Made by a program: the position numbers and the translations under genes. Positions 45,025 to 56,951 of a stretch of 64,000 nucleotides of DNA are shown piece by piece. The notes under the pieces are model-generated. The model did no database searches. It saw only the letters and a list, made by a program, of their open reading frames with translations, and was not told the origin of the DNA. The stretch is from Kitagawia praeruptora (taxonomy: Eukaryota > Streptophyta > Magnoliopsida > Apiales > Apiaceae). The stretch lies in NCBI GenBank assembly GCA_037693485.1, contig CM075350.1, positions 124,618,001 to 124,682,000 on the forward strand. The letters are read 5' to 3'. Numbering within the stretch: position 1 is the first letter of the stretch; every line of letters starts with the position of its first letter.

Positions 45025-47094
45025 ATGTCTTCTGAATCTACCCATTCTGACCACCAATCTTCAATTCAACCCTTAGTTGCTATGTCGATTGGTGAGAGAA
45101 CTAGATCTAGGGTTGTAATACCCAATGTAAATGAACCTGAGGACATACTCATTAAACCTGTAGTATCTCCATTGTCTCAACCTCTTATCCCTACATTTAT
45201 CGACTTAGGAGATGATTGGCCCTCTGATGATGAGGAGGTATCAAAACCTGAACTTAAACTTGAATCCTTCTTGGAACCTGATTTTCAGAGTGAGGTGACT
45301 ATTGAGAGAGAGTTGTTCAAACAGGAAATTACACCTTTTTGTGAGAAAACTGATTCCATCATGACCTCTGTTAAATTAGAAAAACTTCTTGAGGAATGTC
45401 CCCGTCCAATCTGTAGTATTGTGATTCCTAAGCCTGGTGAAAGAGCTCACAGGTTTGATGTCAAAATCCCTGATCGTGGGATTCCTAATGCCGTCATTTC
45501 TGCTGCTTTTTTGAGAGTAGGTTTTTCTATACCTCTTCATCCTTTTCTAAGGGATGTATTAGAGTTTTATAACCTAGCACCTATGCAACTGACTCCCAAC
45601 TCTTACCGTTTGGCCATCAGTACTTTTATTCTGTATTCCAGCAAATTCACAGCTCCCCTGTCTGCCCCTGAGTTAGGCTATTTCTTTAGGTTGAAAGATA
45701 CCGGGAGAAGCTCAGGTTGTTTTTATCTGTCAGCATGGCCTTGTCATCAGGGTCAATGTATAAAAAATGTTAAACAGAACTTTGATTTGTGGCAAGAGCA
45801 ATTTGTCTATTGTTTTGACTACCCTGATGTCAAGTATGCTTTTAATCACCGACCAAATATTCCCAAACAAACCGTTCTGACTGGAGTGTGTTTAGAGAGG
45901 GCGAAAGAGATCTTGAAACTGTCAGCTTCCATTAGGGACTGCTTGATTCTGATGACTCCTGAAAATTTGACTTCCCTAGGTTTTATTCCTTCAAACACTG
46001 GTATGAGCTTCCTTATTGTTATGTCTTTCCTTCTTAACTGTATCTTTGTGAATACATCTTTTTACTTCATGCATGCTTCTCTAATTTTTAACTTATTATC
46101 TTATGCAGACATGGCTCCCAAAGTTCCCTCTTTCGTCAAACGAACCAAGAATGTGGACGAGATCTTTAAATCTGATGTTGAGGCACAGGAGATTCCGCTC
46201 ACAGCAACACCAATCAGCAAAGTTCCTACCCCATCCTCTGTCCAGACTCAACCTTCTAGCTCCTCCAAGCGCAAGTTAGCCCAGACTACTCTTGACCTCT
46301 CTGGGAGTTCACAAACCAGGTCCATGAGGAAGAGCAAAGCCGTAAAAGTTGAATCAGCTATGGCACAGAATCAATTTAAAGAATTGATTGATACACATGT
46401 GCTTCCAGAAGCGATTGCCAGCTGGGCCAAGATGGATTCTACCGAGGCTATGCATACCATGAGGTTTTCTGCTGCCCAAAATGCATTCTCTGCCCTACGA
46501 TACTGTGATGATTTTTCCTTGAAAACACAGTATGACCTCCGATTACAAGGAGAGATCTCAAAACTCAAAGAGGAGCTGGCTGCTAGAGAGGAGAGCGTGA
46601 ATATTGCCACTGCTGCGGTAAGGAGGGCTAAAGCTGCTGAAACCTCACTAAAGAATAACAGGGATGAGCTCCAGGAACAGGTGAAGAGTTTGCAGGATGG
46701 GAAATTATCCATGCTAGAGAAAATCAACGAACTAAAAGCTCAGGTTGATGCTTTAAATGCTGAGGCTGCTATTGCCAAATCATCCATGCTCATCCAGGAA
46801 AAAGCTAGGTATGATGAGGGTTATGACGAAGGCGTTCGTGACTACATGAGATCCATGTGGGAGAAAATGCCCGAGCTAAACTGGTCTCTCCTAGGCGAGG
46901 ACGTAGTAGGGATGATCAAAGATTTTGAAAATGAAGCTGCTGCTGCAACCTCTGTTCCTCCCGTGAAAACGGTTGAGAGGTCTCCAGGTGCCAACCTTGA
47001 GACTGCAGAGGTTCCTGCTCCCGAAGTTGTTCAGCCTATCCTTCCAACTCCTCCTGTTGCCACCAAGGGTTCCGATGAGGTTCCTCCTTCGTAA
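45025..47094 (+). CDS. Element D aORF, antisense to gag-pol, intact
   Basis: Additional ORF of unknown function: exon 1 45025-46000, phase-1 intron 46001-46108 (gtatga/atgcag), exon 2 46109-47094, 653 aa. The intron is 108 nt with no stop, so spliced and unspliced RNA both give open frames. The intron lies at the same place and phase as in family C, just before VPSFVKR. The conserved domain (residues about 130-300, IPLHPFLRDVL and LTPNSYRLAI) resembles Pfam PF04195. A coiled coil spans about residues 490-590 (KLKEELAAREESVN and beyond), followed by the shared RYDEGYDEGVRDYM motif and an acidic, Pro-rich tail. It lacks the catalytic motifs of known enzymes. A DNA- or protein-binding role is a guess. 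Confidence 0.85.
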   Translation: MSSESTHSDHQSSIQPLVAMSIGERTRSRVVIPNVNEPEDILIKPVVSPLSQPLIPTFIDLGDDWPSDDEEVSKPELKLESFLEPDFQSEVTIERELFKQEITPFCEKTDSIMTSVKLEKLLEECPRPICSIVIPKPGERAHRFDVKIPDRGIPNAVISAAFLRVGFSIPLHPFLRDVLEFYNLAPMQLTPNSYRLAISTFILYSSKFTAPLSAPELGYFFRLKDTGRSSGCFYLSAWPCHQGQCIKNVKQNFDLWQEQFVYCFDYPDVKYAFNHRPNIPKQTVLTGVCLERAKEILKLSASIRDCLILMTPENLTSLGFIPSNTGMSFLIVMSFLLNCIFVNTSFYFMHASLIFNLLSYADMAPKVPSFVKRTKNVDEIFKSDVEAQEIPLTATPISKVPTPSSVQTQPSSSSKRKLAQTTLDLSGSSQTRSMRKSKAVKVESAMAQNQFKELIDTHVLPEAIASWAKMDSTEAMHTMRFSAAQNAFSALRYCDDFSLKTQYDLRLQGEISKLKEELAAREESVNIATAAVRRAKAAETSLKNNRDELQEQVKSLQDGKLSMLEKINELKAQVDALNAEAAIAKSSMLIQEKARYDEGYDEGVRDYMRSMWEKMPELNWSLLGEDVVGMIKDFENEAAAATSVPPVKTVERSPGANLETAEVPAPEVVQPILPTPPVATKGSDEVPPS

Positions 47095-48835
47095 TTTCAA
47101 CAAGATCCTTTTAAAAACTTTTGATAACTTTTGATGAGGTTGCGGGCTCCTCGTAACGCCTCGCAAAATGTAATTTTAAATTTGGTTTCCATGGCCTTCG
47201 TGCCAATGACTTTTATGCTGGTTTTCTGGGTCTCTGTACCCATAACTCTCTCTTCATGGTTTATGATATTTGTTTTTGCTACATATCTCTTGTCCAGGGT
47301 AAGCTCATACATATTTCTTTGTTCGAATCTTAACTTACTACATACTTTTCTTCAAAATCTCATGAAATACTTCACTGTTATGCACTAGAGAATAATTCAG
47401 CTTCCTTACTCATATGTTCAAGCTTACGTGGGCTAACCCATTGTAAGAAACAGAACACACGCATATTTCCACTAGAAAAATCTCAAAATAAATGCAACAA
47501 ACTACAGCTGAGTTATAAAACCTGGAACCTCTGTGTTTATACTTTGTATCGATAATCTAAACCGTAGCCTTCTTTAATAACTTCTTCTTTATCAAGACCA
47601 GGTTCCTCAAGTATTAATCCTGCAAAATAAACATAAAACAAAAAACAGTTAACGTTAGTAAAATCTTTCTCTTGTTTAATTCGGGTCATCTCTTGGAAAG
47701 GTTGCCTGCTTGGCTCCCAGTCCTATTCTCTAGGTCCCAACATGCCTCGAGACATGTTGGTTCCTTTTTGTGCCTCGAGGCGATTCTAGGAACCTGTGCG
47801 CCATTCTAGGAGTCCACACAGATTCCTCTTCTTCATGTGTCAGGCTAGACATCTTATGAAGGTAAATGCTAAGGATTTTATCCCTTCTTCCCATGTGCCA
47901 AAGGCGGTTCCACATGAGGGAGAGCTTATTAGGCTTCTCTTTAAGGTGCCTTTTGTCAGGACTTTAGGTGCCTTTTGTCAGGACTTTAGGTGCCTTTTGT
48001 CAGGACTTTAATTCTAGTGCTCAAGGAACTTGAGGCTTTTGGTAACAATGTCGTGCTCAGTCAACTGAGGCTTTTCAATCACAGTTGCTCAGGAAGCTAC
48101 CTGAGGCTTTTCTCGTGCCCAGGAAGCTACCTGGGACTTTGCTCGATGCCCAGGAAGCTACCTGGGACTTTGCTCAATGCCCAGGAAGCTACCTGGGACT
48201 TTGCTCAATGCCCAGGAAGCTACCTGGGACTTTGCTCAATGCCCAGGAAGCTACCTGGGACTTTGCTCAATGCCCAGGAAGCTACCTGGGGCTTTTCTTA
48301 TCAATCATTCATAGTCCACATATTCTGTCAAATCGTATTCATACTTCGCACATACTGTCAATGCTACAGGAACCTGTCAGCTCAGGTAACCTGCAAAATA
48401 CAACGCAATGCTACAGGAACCTGTTAGTCAAGGTAACCTGTTTCAAAATTTTCAAATTGGCATATGAAATATCAAATCATAGCATGCACAATACTGTTTC
48501 AAATTGGCATATGAAATATCAAATCATAGCATGCACAATACTGTCTAAGTAGGAATACTACCCCCCAGTTCTTTTGGGTAATTATTGTTACGTAAAAGAA
48601 CTATTAAGGAGCTATAACTGCAAAGAATGCACTCAAAATATTCATCGTAGAGCTATCTATCGCTCAATACTTTAAAAAATCGTCTTGCAAGTAGGGAGGT
48701 TCACATCAAGTACCCCCCGAGTACATGCATAATCAAATACTGAAATCAAAATACTGGTCAGCTATAACTAATAAGCTGCCTTTATTCGTGGGCTGAAAGA
48801 GCCTTACTTTTCCTAAGAAAAATATCATAAAAGAA
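47095..48835. repeat. Element D spacer with three kinds of tandem repeat
   Basis: Noncoding gap between aORF and pol. 47944-48009 holds three 22-bp aggtgccttttgtcaggacttt units. 48091-48300 holds seven 30-31-bp units of cccaggaagctacctgggac type. 48452-48545 holds two copies of a 45-bp caaattggcatatgaaatat unit. Polypurine-like tracts of the sense strand lie at about 48558 and 48711. Frequent aggaacct/aggttcct words occur throughout. Confidence 0.85.
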
Positions 48836-51800
48836 TTACTGATAATACTTCTTGAGATGTTCTGCATTCCAAGCTCTCGGAATGAGGTTCCCATCCATAT
48901 CCATCAAGTGGTAGGTTCCTTCCCAAATTGCTGACTTTATCTGGTAGGGTCCTTCCCAATTTGCTCCAAAGGCTCCATGTGCCAGAACCCTGGTATTTGG
49001 CATGACTTTCCTCAGAACTAGGTCTCCAACCTTAAAAGGTCTTGCCTTCACCTTTTTGTTGTAATACCTTCGAACTCTCTGTTGATATGCTGCTAACTTC
49101 ACTTGCGAATCTGCTCTCAACTCTTCGACCATGTCCAAATACAGTCTATGATTGACCTCATTGCTCTCGGGGTCAAAATACTTTCTTCTCAAGGAACCTG
49201 TTCCAACTTCCACAGGTACCATAGCTTCACAACCATAAGTGAGGGTAAAAGGAGACTCACCAGTTGTAGTTCTAGGCGTGGTGTTATACGACCACAAGAC
49301 TCCAGGAAGCTCCTCTGGCCAACTTCCTTTCTTATCTTCAAGCCTCGTCTTCAAAGTGTGCTTGATAATCTTATTCACTGCTTCAGTCTGTCCATTACTC
49401 TGCGGATAATACACTGCCAAAAATGCTTTTTGGATTCCAAACTGCTCACATAACCCTCTAAGCTCTCTACTATCAAACTGCTTCCCATTGTCAGAAATCA
49501 GTTTCTGCGGAATGCCGAACCTGCATACAATGGCTCGAAACACAAATTCAGTCAGTTTTGACGCTGTAATCTTAGCAAGTGGTTCTGCTTCTGCCCACTT
49601 TGTAAAGTAATCGACTACAACCACTGCATATTTCACTCCTCCTTTTCCTTTCGGGAGTTCTCCAATGAGGTCTATTCCCCAAACAGCGAATGGCCAAGGG
49701 CTAACAATCGGTTTGATAGGTGCTACAGGACGACTATCAAAATTTGCAAACCTCTGACAATTACTGCATGCCTGCACAAACTTTGTAGCATCTGCTTTGA
49801 TGGTTGGCCAATAGTATCCTTGTCGAAGGACTTTCATGGCTAAAGAATTACCCCCCGAGTGATTTCCACATACTCCTTCATGAATCTCTTCGAGGATATA
49901 CTTGCATTGTTCTCCAGCTACACACTTGAGCAAAGGCTGATTGAATCCCCGTCTATACAGAACTCCATCATAGATTACATACCTGGCTGCATGATACCTC
50001 AGCTTCCTGATATCATTTTGACTGGGAGGTAGCTCCCCTTTGTCCAGGTAACGATGTATTGGGGTCATCCAAGAATCTTCAACTGGGAACTCGATGTCCA
50101 TCACTTCTTCTTTGAAAACACTAGGTTGCTCCTGAATCTGAAGTGGAATTACTCCCAATAACGTGGATTCTCTCTGAGATCCTAGCTTGGCCAATGCATC
50201 TGCCTTGGTATTCTTTCCTCGAGGTATTTGATCTAGCTTCACCTCTTTGAACCTTGCTATCAACTCCTGGGAGTACCTCAAATATAAGTCTGTTCTTGGC
50301 CCTCTTGCCTGAAAACCACCACGAATCTGCCAAACTACTAACATCGAATCACTAAACACTCTGATATTCTCCACTTTCATCTCCAAAGCTAACTTGAGGC
50401 CTGCAATCAATGCCTCATATTCTGCATCATTGTTCGTGGCTCTAAAAGCAAAATGAATTGAGCTATAGAGTTGGTGTCCCTCCGGACTAACTAGCTCTAT
50501 GCCTGCACCTGCTCCACTACTGTTAGCAGCTCCATCTACATACAGTGTCCACCAAGGTGCACAGTTGTCATTGTCTGCCTGTTTTTCTACCACCTCTTTT
50601 GGCCCCTCTTGGCCAGTAACCTCTACATGAGGTGGAAACTCGATTAAGAAATCTACTAAAGCTTGAGCTTTGATTGCTGTCTTTGGCTTATATTCTATGT
50701 CGAACTGTCCTAGCTCCACAGCCCACTTTAACATTCTTCCAGAAGTTTCTGGCCTATGCATCACTTGCTTAGGTGGGTATGAGGTTCTTACCTGTATCTT
50801 GTGAGCTTGGAAATAAGGTCGCAGTTTCCTGGAAGCCAGAATCAATGCGAAAACCAGCTTCTCCATTCCTGTGTACCTCGTTTCTGCATCAAGTAATCTT
50901 CTGATGACATAGTAGACTGGGCTCTGCTGTCCATTCTCTTCTCGAACCAGAACTGCACTAATGGAATACTCTGATACAGCCAAATAAAGTATCAATGTTT
51001 CTCCATCCACAGGTTTGGCTAACAGTGGGGGGCTCCCCAAATGCTCCTTTAACTTTTCAAATGCTCTCTCACATTCTGTGGTCCATTCGAATTTACTTCC
51101 TTTCTTTATAGCTTTAAAGAACTCCTGACACTTATCAGTGGACTTCGAAATGAATCTATTCAAGGCTGCAACTCTTCCTGTAAGAGACTGAACCTCTCTC
51201 ACAGTTCTCGGCGACCTCATATCAATCAATGCTTTAATCTTGGCTGGGTTGGCTTCGATACCTCTGTGGTTTACCATGAATCCCAGAAACTTTCCTGATT
51301 CTACCCCAAACACACATTTTTGAGGGTTCAGCTTCATTCTGTACTTTCGCAAGATTCCAAACATTTCTTCTAAATGCTTTACATGGTCAACAGCTTCCTT
51401 AGACTTAACTAGCATATAATCCACATATACTTCCATAGTATGGCCAATTTGGTCTTTAAACATCATATTCACTAACCGTTGGTATGTGGCTCCAGCATTA
51501 ATCAATCCAAATGGCATGCACACATAGCAATAAAGACCTCTATCCGTAATAAAAGAAGTATGCTCTTGGTCAGGTTCATACATAGGGATTTGATTGTAAC
51601 CTGAATATGCATCCATGAAGCTAAGGAGGGCATGTCTAGCTGTTGCATCCACTAACTGATCAATCCGCGGTAGTGGGAAACTGTCATTCGGGCATGCTTT
51701 GTTAAGATCTGTGAAGTCCACACAGGTTCTCCATTTTCCATTAGGTTTCTTTACCAAAATAGGATTTGCCAACCATACTGGGTAAAAAGATTCTTTAACC

Positions 51801-54800
51801 AATCCTGCATCCAATAATCTGTCGACCTCTTCTTTCAATGCCTGAGCTCTTTCTCCACTAACTGGTCTTCGCTTTTGTCTCACTCCTTTCTTTTCTGGAT
51901 CAATATTCAACTTATGACACATGACCCTTGGATCTATCCCTTCCATATCTGCATGACACCATGCAAACACATCCAGGTTCTTGCCCAAAAAGGTAATGAG
52001 AGATTCCTTTAAGGCTGGATCGAGTTGAGCTCCAATCTTCAACACCTTTGTGCCATCTTTGTCATTGATCTTCACATCCAAAGTTTCACCAGCTGGTCCA
52101 GCCTTAACCATGGTTTCTGGCATTCGAGGGTCTAAGTCTACCTCCATCTCTTTGGTTGAGTCCTCTTGAGGTTTCTGGACTGTAGACGGTTCCTGAACTT
52201 CGTGCATGACATTCCTTCTCTTTGATGTTGGTTGACTGTCTTCATTGCTTCCATTATGTTTCAGTTTTCGTGATTTTTCTTCATTCAATCCTTCTGCCAT
52301 ACACACATCACCATCCTTGTCCGTAGGGGGTGCACTTTCTATCAGTAAGTAAGGGGTATCTGGTCCCCGAAAAACTGGAATCTCAGCATGAGGTTCCTCT
52401 TCTATGATCTCTTCAATTCTTATAGCTCTACAGGATGCTGGCACAAAACCTTCCAAGGGCGGACTACGCAGGTCAAGCGTTATTTTGTCTGGGTTCTTTC
52501 CTGGAAAATCATCAGGAACCTCGTCCATAGGTTCAGGCAATTTAGCAGCCTTAGCAGCATGTTGCAGAGCTTTGGTGTAACATTCTCTAGACTCATACTG
52601 ACATCCTCGAACCACACCAATTCCATTTGGTGTTGGGAACTTCATCGTTAGGTGATAAATGGAGGTTACTACCCTCATCTCCTTCAAAATGGGTCTTCCC
52701 AGAATAGCATTGTAATTCATATTCTCTTCTATAACAATGAATTCTGCTAGCTGTGTAATGCAACATGGTTTATCACCTAAAGTTACTGGCAAACGAATCT
52801 TACCTTTGATAGGAACCTGATTATTAGTGAATCCATATAAGGTATCGTTTGTTGGGGTTAAATCTTTATCCAGAAAATGCATCTTCTTGAAAGCTGAGTA
52901 AGATAGCAAGTTTACAGAGCTTCCATTATCAACTAGCACTCGATGAACCTCATAAGACCCAATTCCTGCCTCAACTACCAAAGCATCGGTATGGGGATGG
53001 TGCACCCAGGAAGCGTCTTCTTCAGTGAAAGTGATATCTGCATCCTCTCCTTCAAACAGCCTTGGGGACCTCTGTGACAGATTGTAAATACTGGTTAAAG
53101 GACGTTCTTTAGCCTCACGGGTATACCTCTCCATGGCATTCCTGCTGCTTCCTCCAATGTGGGGACCTCCTATAATTGTGCGTATGCACCCAGCCTTAGG
53201 TGGTCCTTCCATCACAACAGGTTCCTGTGTCTGTGTCTTCTGAGTCTTCTCATCTCTATACTTTTTTCCTTCCTGAGCCACCCATTCACTCAATTGCCCT
53301 TGTCTGATTAGAGTTTCAATTAGATCTCTGAGGTGACGACAATCTGCAGTATTATGCCCATTATTATCATGGAAGTCACAGTATGGGCGCTCATTCTTAT
53401 TCCCTAGGGGACCAGTTCTGAAAGGCTTCTTAAACCATGAGGACTTCTCATTCACTGCGTAAATATGATCGATTGGGGCTACCAAAGGGGTGAAAGTTTC
53501 ATAGACATGTCTCTCATGTTTATTGTTGTTATAGGAAGCTGGTGGCGGTACCTGACTCATGACAGGTTTAGTAGGATTCACAGCTTCAGGCTTCACCTGG
53601 GATGTGCGACTAACCACCTTTTTATTGTCACGACCATTAGGGCTTCTTTGTCTCGACCTCTTCTTTCCACTTTGCCTTATAAAATCTGGATCCTTCCTTA
53701 ATTCAGCTAGAGATTCCTCCACCAGACGAAAGGGTTCTGCCTGGGCATAAAAATCTGCCAACATCTCTGGTTCTTTTCCTTGAAGTGCTTTCCAAAAATC
53801 CGAGCCTCCTTTGACTCCAGCAATTAAGAAATTCTTTATAGTTTCCTCAGATGCTTTCCTAACTTTAGGAACCTCCGCATTAAACCTCTTGAAATATTCT
53901 GTCAACGTCTCACTAGGTCTTTGTTTGATATTGGCTAAGGTATTGGTTGGTGGTGCGAATGCAACAGATGCTCTAAATTGAGTGACAAAGAGCTTCCCCA
54001 TACTCGCCCAAGATCAAATCGAATCTGCGGGTAACCTTTTGAACCATTGATGGGCTCCACCCTGTAGAGTTGCAGCCAGTAACCTGCATCTGGTGGCTTC
54101 CTTCACTTGATAGACATCCATCTCTGTGTCAAAACGACTAAGGTACTCAATGGGATCAGTAGTCCCATCGAATTTCAACTCATTCGAAGGCCTATAAGAC
54201 CTAGGCAGAGCCGACTTTCGAACCTTCTTGGTGAAAGGAGAAGCTGTTATAGGATTCACAGCAAGATTCTTTTCGTCCTTGAGTTGAGCCAAAATTTTCT
54301 TGACATCTTCTGCTGTCACCTCCCCAGTAGCTTCCGCCTTTGTCTTCTTACTCGTTTCTTCCTCCTCTTGCGACTCTGCAGTGCTTGATTCTTCAGTATC
54401 CTCATCTGAATCTGTGCTTTCTTCTTCAATTATTTCGATAGATGGGTCTTTATCTTTCTTCTTTTTCTGTGAGGAACCTCCATTCTTGGTTTTCTTCTTT
54501 CCCTTGGACCTTGTACGGCCCTTGCTAACAGTTTTACTCTTCTCAGGATTCTCTAGCTCTTCATCACAATTATTTTGCTTCGGTTCTCCACCATCGTCTG
54601 GAACCTCCTCTCCATTCTCAGATTCTTCAAAATTCAACTGTTTCGGAGTAACCTTCGACTTCTTGCCTTTCTTTGCCTTCTTTTTCTTCTTTTTGCTTGA
54701 AGCCTGCTCCAAAGTCGACAAACGTTCTCCCACAGTCTTTAAGATTTCCATCATAGCTGCTTTAGTAACCTTCGGTGCTCTGGGAGGAGATGTGTTCCCC

Positions 54801-54853
54801 TCATGAATCTGTCGCTCAGAACGGGTTGCTTCGCTATCCGAGTTGCCTGACAT
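48836..54853 (-). pseudogene. Element D gag-pol, one stop and a damaged RT active site
   Basis: About 2005 codons of Ty3/gypsy polyprotein; the ATG at 54853 (MSGNSD) aligns with the start of C. A TGA at about 54004-54002, in the gag capsid domain between ADSI and SWAS, is the only frame break. In the reverse transcriptase the usual YVDD reads YVDY (codon 51418-51416), losing a metal-binding Asp, so the enzyme should be dead. Other unusual residues are Cys for Gly before MPFGL and Tyr for His in the integrase YPQSNGQTE. Features with approximate residues: Lys-rich region (50-130), knuckle CDFHDNNGHNTADC (500), protease LVDNGSSVNLL (634), RT (1010-1180), RNase H (1260-1380), second RNase H from WWTLYVDGAA (1433), integrase HEGVCGNHSGG (1657) and core with D, D and E present. 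It must have been copied with enzymes from another element, or been damaged since insertion. Confidence 0.9.
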
Positions 54854-54881
54854 CTTTTCCACTCTTAAGATATTAACTATC

Positions 54882-54898
54882 CCCTCCTTCTAGCGCCA
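54882..54898 (-). other. Primer-binding site of element D
   Basis: Sense TGGCGCTAGAAGGAGGG, one base from the 5' LTR; identical to alpha and C. Confidence 0.8.
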
Positions 54899-54899
54899 A

Positions 54900-55764
54900 T
54901 GTTGATGAGTGGATTTCGTAATCAACTTATGAGAGGTATGCAGGTAGTTGTATAGGCTAGCGATCAACTGTTCTGTGAAAAGGTTTGGGTTGTGTTTGTG
55001 GGGGTTGAGCTGAGCTCGAGGGTATCTCCAATAATCTCAGGTGCCTTTAGAGAAAATCAGAGAACTTAATGCGTCTTACCCTGAGGTGCCTACGTACCCT
55101 TGTATATATAGGGATCAAGCTCACGTAGTTCTAGTATGATTCTGTCTCTTACTGGAATAGCTGTATTCGGTCACCTAGTTCGTGTAGGACTCAGGTTCCT
55201 TTAGAGCCTTTCACGAATTAGTTGGCTAAGTAGAGTAGAACTCGAGTTCGTACCCCACTATGATTCTCTCATTGATCAGAGATAATTCTAGGATCATCTG
55301 CGCCCTAGAATTATACTTCAATATCAATTCGTTTATCTGTCCTAGATGGCTTCTAGAACTTTCTGTTGGCAACTCGTAGGAACCTGGTGCTCAGGAACCT
55401 ATATCTTAGGAGCCTGTTTCTCAGGGACCTCCTTATTTCGGGACATATCGCTTAGGGACCTCCCTTTGGGTGTCAATACCTGCACAAATACCAAACTGGT
55501 TAGAATAGATAATTCTTCACATGCTTTTATCACTTCTATGGCTGTTGTTATGCTAACTCGAACTCTTCTACTTGGAGGAACCTGGTCTTCTAGTGCTCAG
55601 CTCAGCTTCCTGACCGTTGGGAACCTCCTGATACTCATACTTCCTTATTCATTTCTTCTATTCGATCTTCATAACTCGTACTGGGTTGATCTTCTAGCTT
55701 GTATGGACCGGATCCTATAGATTAATGGGCCTAAATCTAGCCCATGGAGATTTTGGGCACAACA
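54900..55764 (-). repeat. Element D 5' LTR
   Basis: 865 bp, partner of 43115-43979. A TATA-like tatatata (55103-55110, sense tatatata) could start the genomic RNA. Differences from the 3' LTR are t/c in aatag(t/c)tgta and c/t in acgaa(c/t)tag. Confidence 0.95.
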
Positions 55765-55769
55765 ATAAC

Positions 55770-56172
55770 CACTCCTGATATACCGTCCGTATCGTTTAGG
55801 AGTTATCTTCTGGGTTGTTAGGATGTCCCTCATCCGTTTTTCCGTGTTTTAAGGAGCCCCGCTACTGCTGGTGTAATTTCTGGGAACTGTCAGGGTTCAC
55901 GCGGTTGAACCCCTGCTCGATCGCCTGCCACCCAGTTGAACCCCTATCCAGCTTCAGCACAGCACTACCCTTATCCAGGGTTCACATACTTACACCCCTA
56001 CATGAACATATCCCAAACCAACTATCAGAATCCTTATTTTCAGTCTATTCCTAAGGCATAGTGGGCCAAAACATCTGTACGTAGCCCACCCTATCCTTTC
56101 ATATCCCGATTATTCGAACCCGTAACCTTAATGGGCCTTAAACCAAGCCCAAGGCGAATTTTAGGCACAACA
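55770..56172 (-). repeat. LTR B3, right part
   Basis: Last 403 bp of the LTR split by D; together 906 bp. Its right end abuts actaccccccggttcc, the polypurine tract of a second, truncated internal region. Confidence 0.95.
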
Positions 56173-56921
56173 ACTACCCCCCGGTTCCTTGTAGTCATTT
56201 AAATGCAAAAGGAACCTAACGTTATTCACACCCTAGCCACACTTTCATTCCACATGAACCCCTAAGCCTACGTGAGCGTACTCATTGTAGGAAACAAGGG
56301 AGTCAACCATGAAACTTTTGCGGTAACAATCGCGCCCCCAAAAATTCACATTCTGGGGTTCACATGTCTTCCCCCTGGGTTACCCCCATCGAACCCCCTT
56401 AGACCACAGACTCTCGTGTATATTCTCATTTTTCCTCTAAATATCACATTTAAACACTCTTCTTAAACGATAAACCTGAAAACAACAAAAGTCCCACTCG
56501 AACTCCAGTTAATCAGACTTCAAATCCCATAAAAACTCAAATATCCTAAAATTTAATTTCCATATAACCACTCCATTTTTCCATAAAATCTAATGCACTA
56601 AGCCTTTTACCCGTCCAAATTCAAAACCCTTATATTTCTAAAAACCTTGTTTATAATTATCTTCAACCTTCAATCCCGCACATAGGCCTATGTGTGTTAA
56701 AACACGTGTAACAACGGTTCATATCCCCAGACCATTATATATACACTTCCTGTTATGCCTTCGCCCCTTTCATCTCTTTCTCAAAGAAATAAACCCTTTT
56801 TTCTCTACTCCCAAGCGATTCGCCTTCCAGACTCAATCCCGGCGAGAACTCCAGTTTTCCGGTTGCTTTCTCCAATTCAGAGGTACTTTTCTGTTCTTAT
56901 CCTTCCATTATTTCTCGTATT
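56173..56921 (-). repeat. Truncated internal region right of B3
   Basis: Nearly identical to 30898-31655 (polypurine tract, aORF promoter with TATA at about 56736, and first leader exon). It stops at tctcgtatt, where it joins an LTR end. With B3 on its left it makes an LTR-internal-LTR-internal tandem. No intact gene; the aORF body is missing. Confidence 0.85.
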
Positions 56922-56951
56922 GAAGTGTTGTACCATTTTTCCCTCACAACA
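56916..56951 (+). repeat. 36-bp fragment of the LTR 3' end
   Basis: tattgaagtgttgtacc...ctcacaaca in plus sense, the last bases of an alpha-family LTR. It is joined on the left at tctcgtatt and on the right directly to spacer (tttgttatgatcaacttg), with no primer-binding site or gag-pol. Confidence 0.85.

Larger units (their letters stand above)
43115..55764 (-). mobile_element. Element D: Tat-lineage Ty3/gypsy retrotransposon inserted in LTR B3
   Basis: A 12,650-bp element with 865-bp LTRs that differ at about two sites, flanked by ataac on both sides (43110-43114 and 55765-55769). The minus-sense gag-pol, plus-sense aORF, primer-binding site and polypurine tract are all present. It shares the primer-binding site and the aORF plan with family C but has unrelated LTR interiors. 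The insertion is younger than LTR B3 and, by LTR identity, recent. Confidence 0.95.

Noticed and set aside
48091..48300. Regular short repeats that could suggest a CRISPR-like array.
   Set aside because: The units are contiguous without variable spacers and lie in a plant retrotransposon; this is an ordinary tandem repeat.
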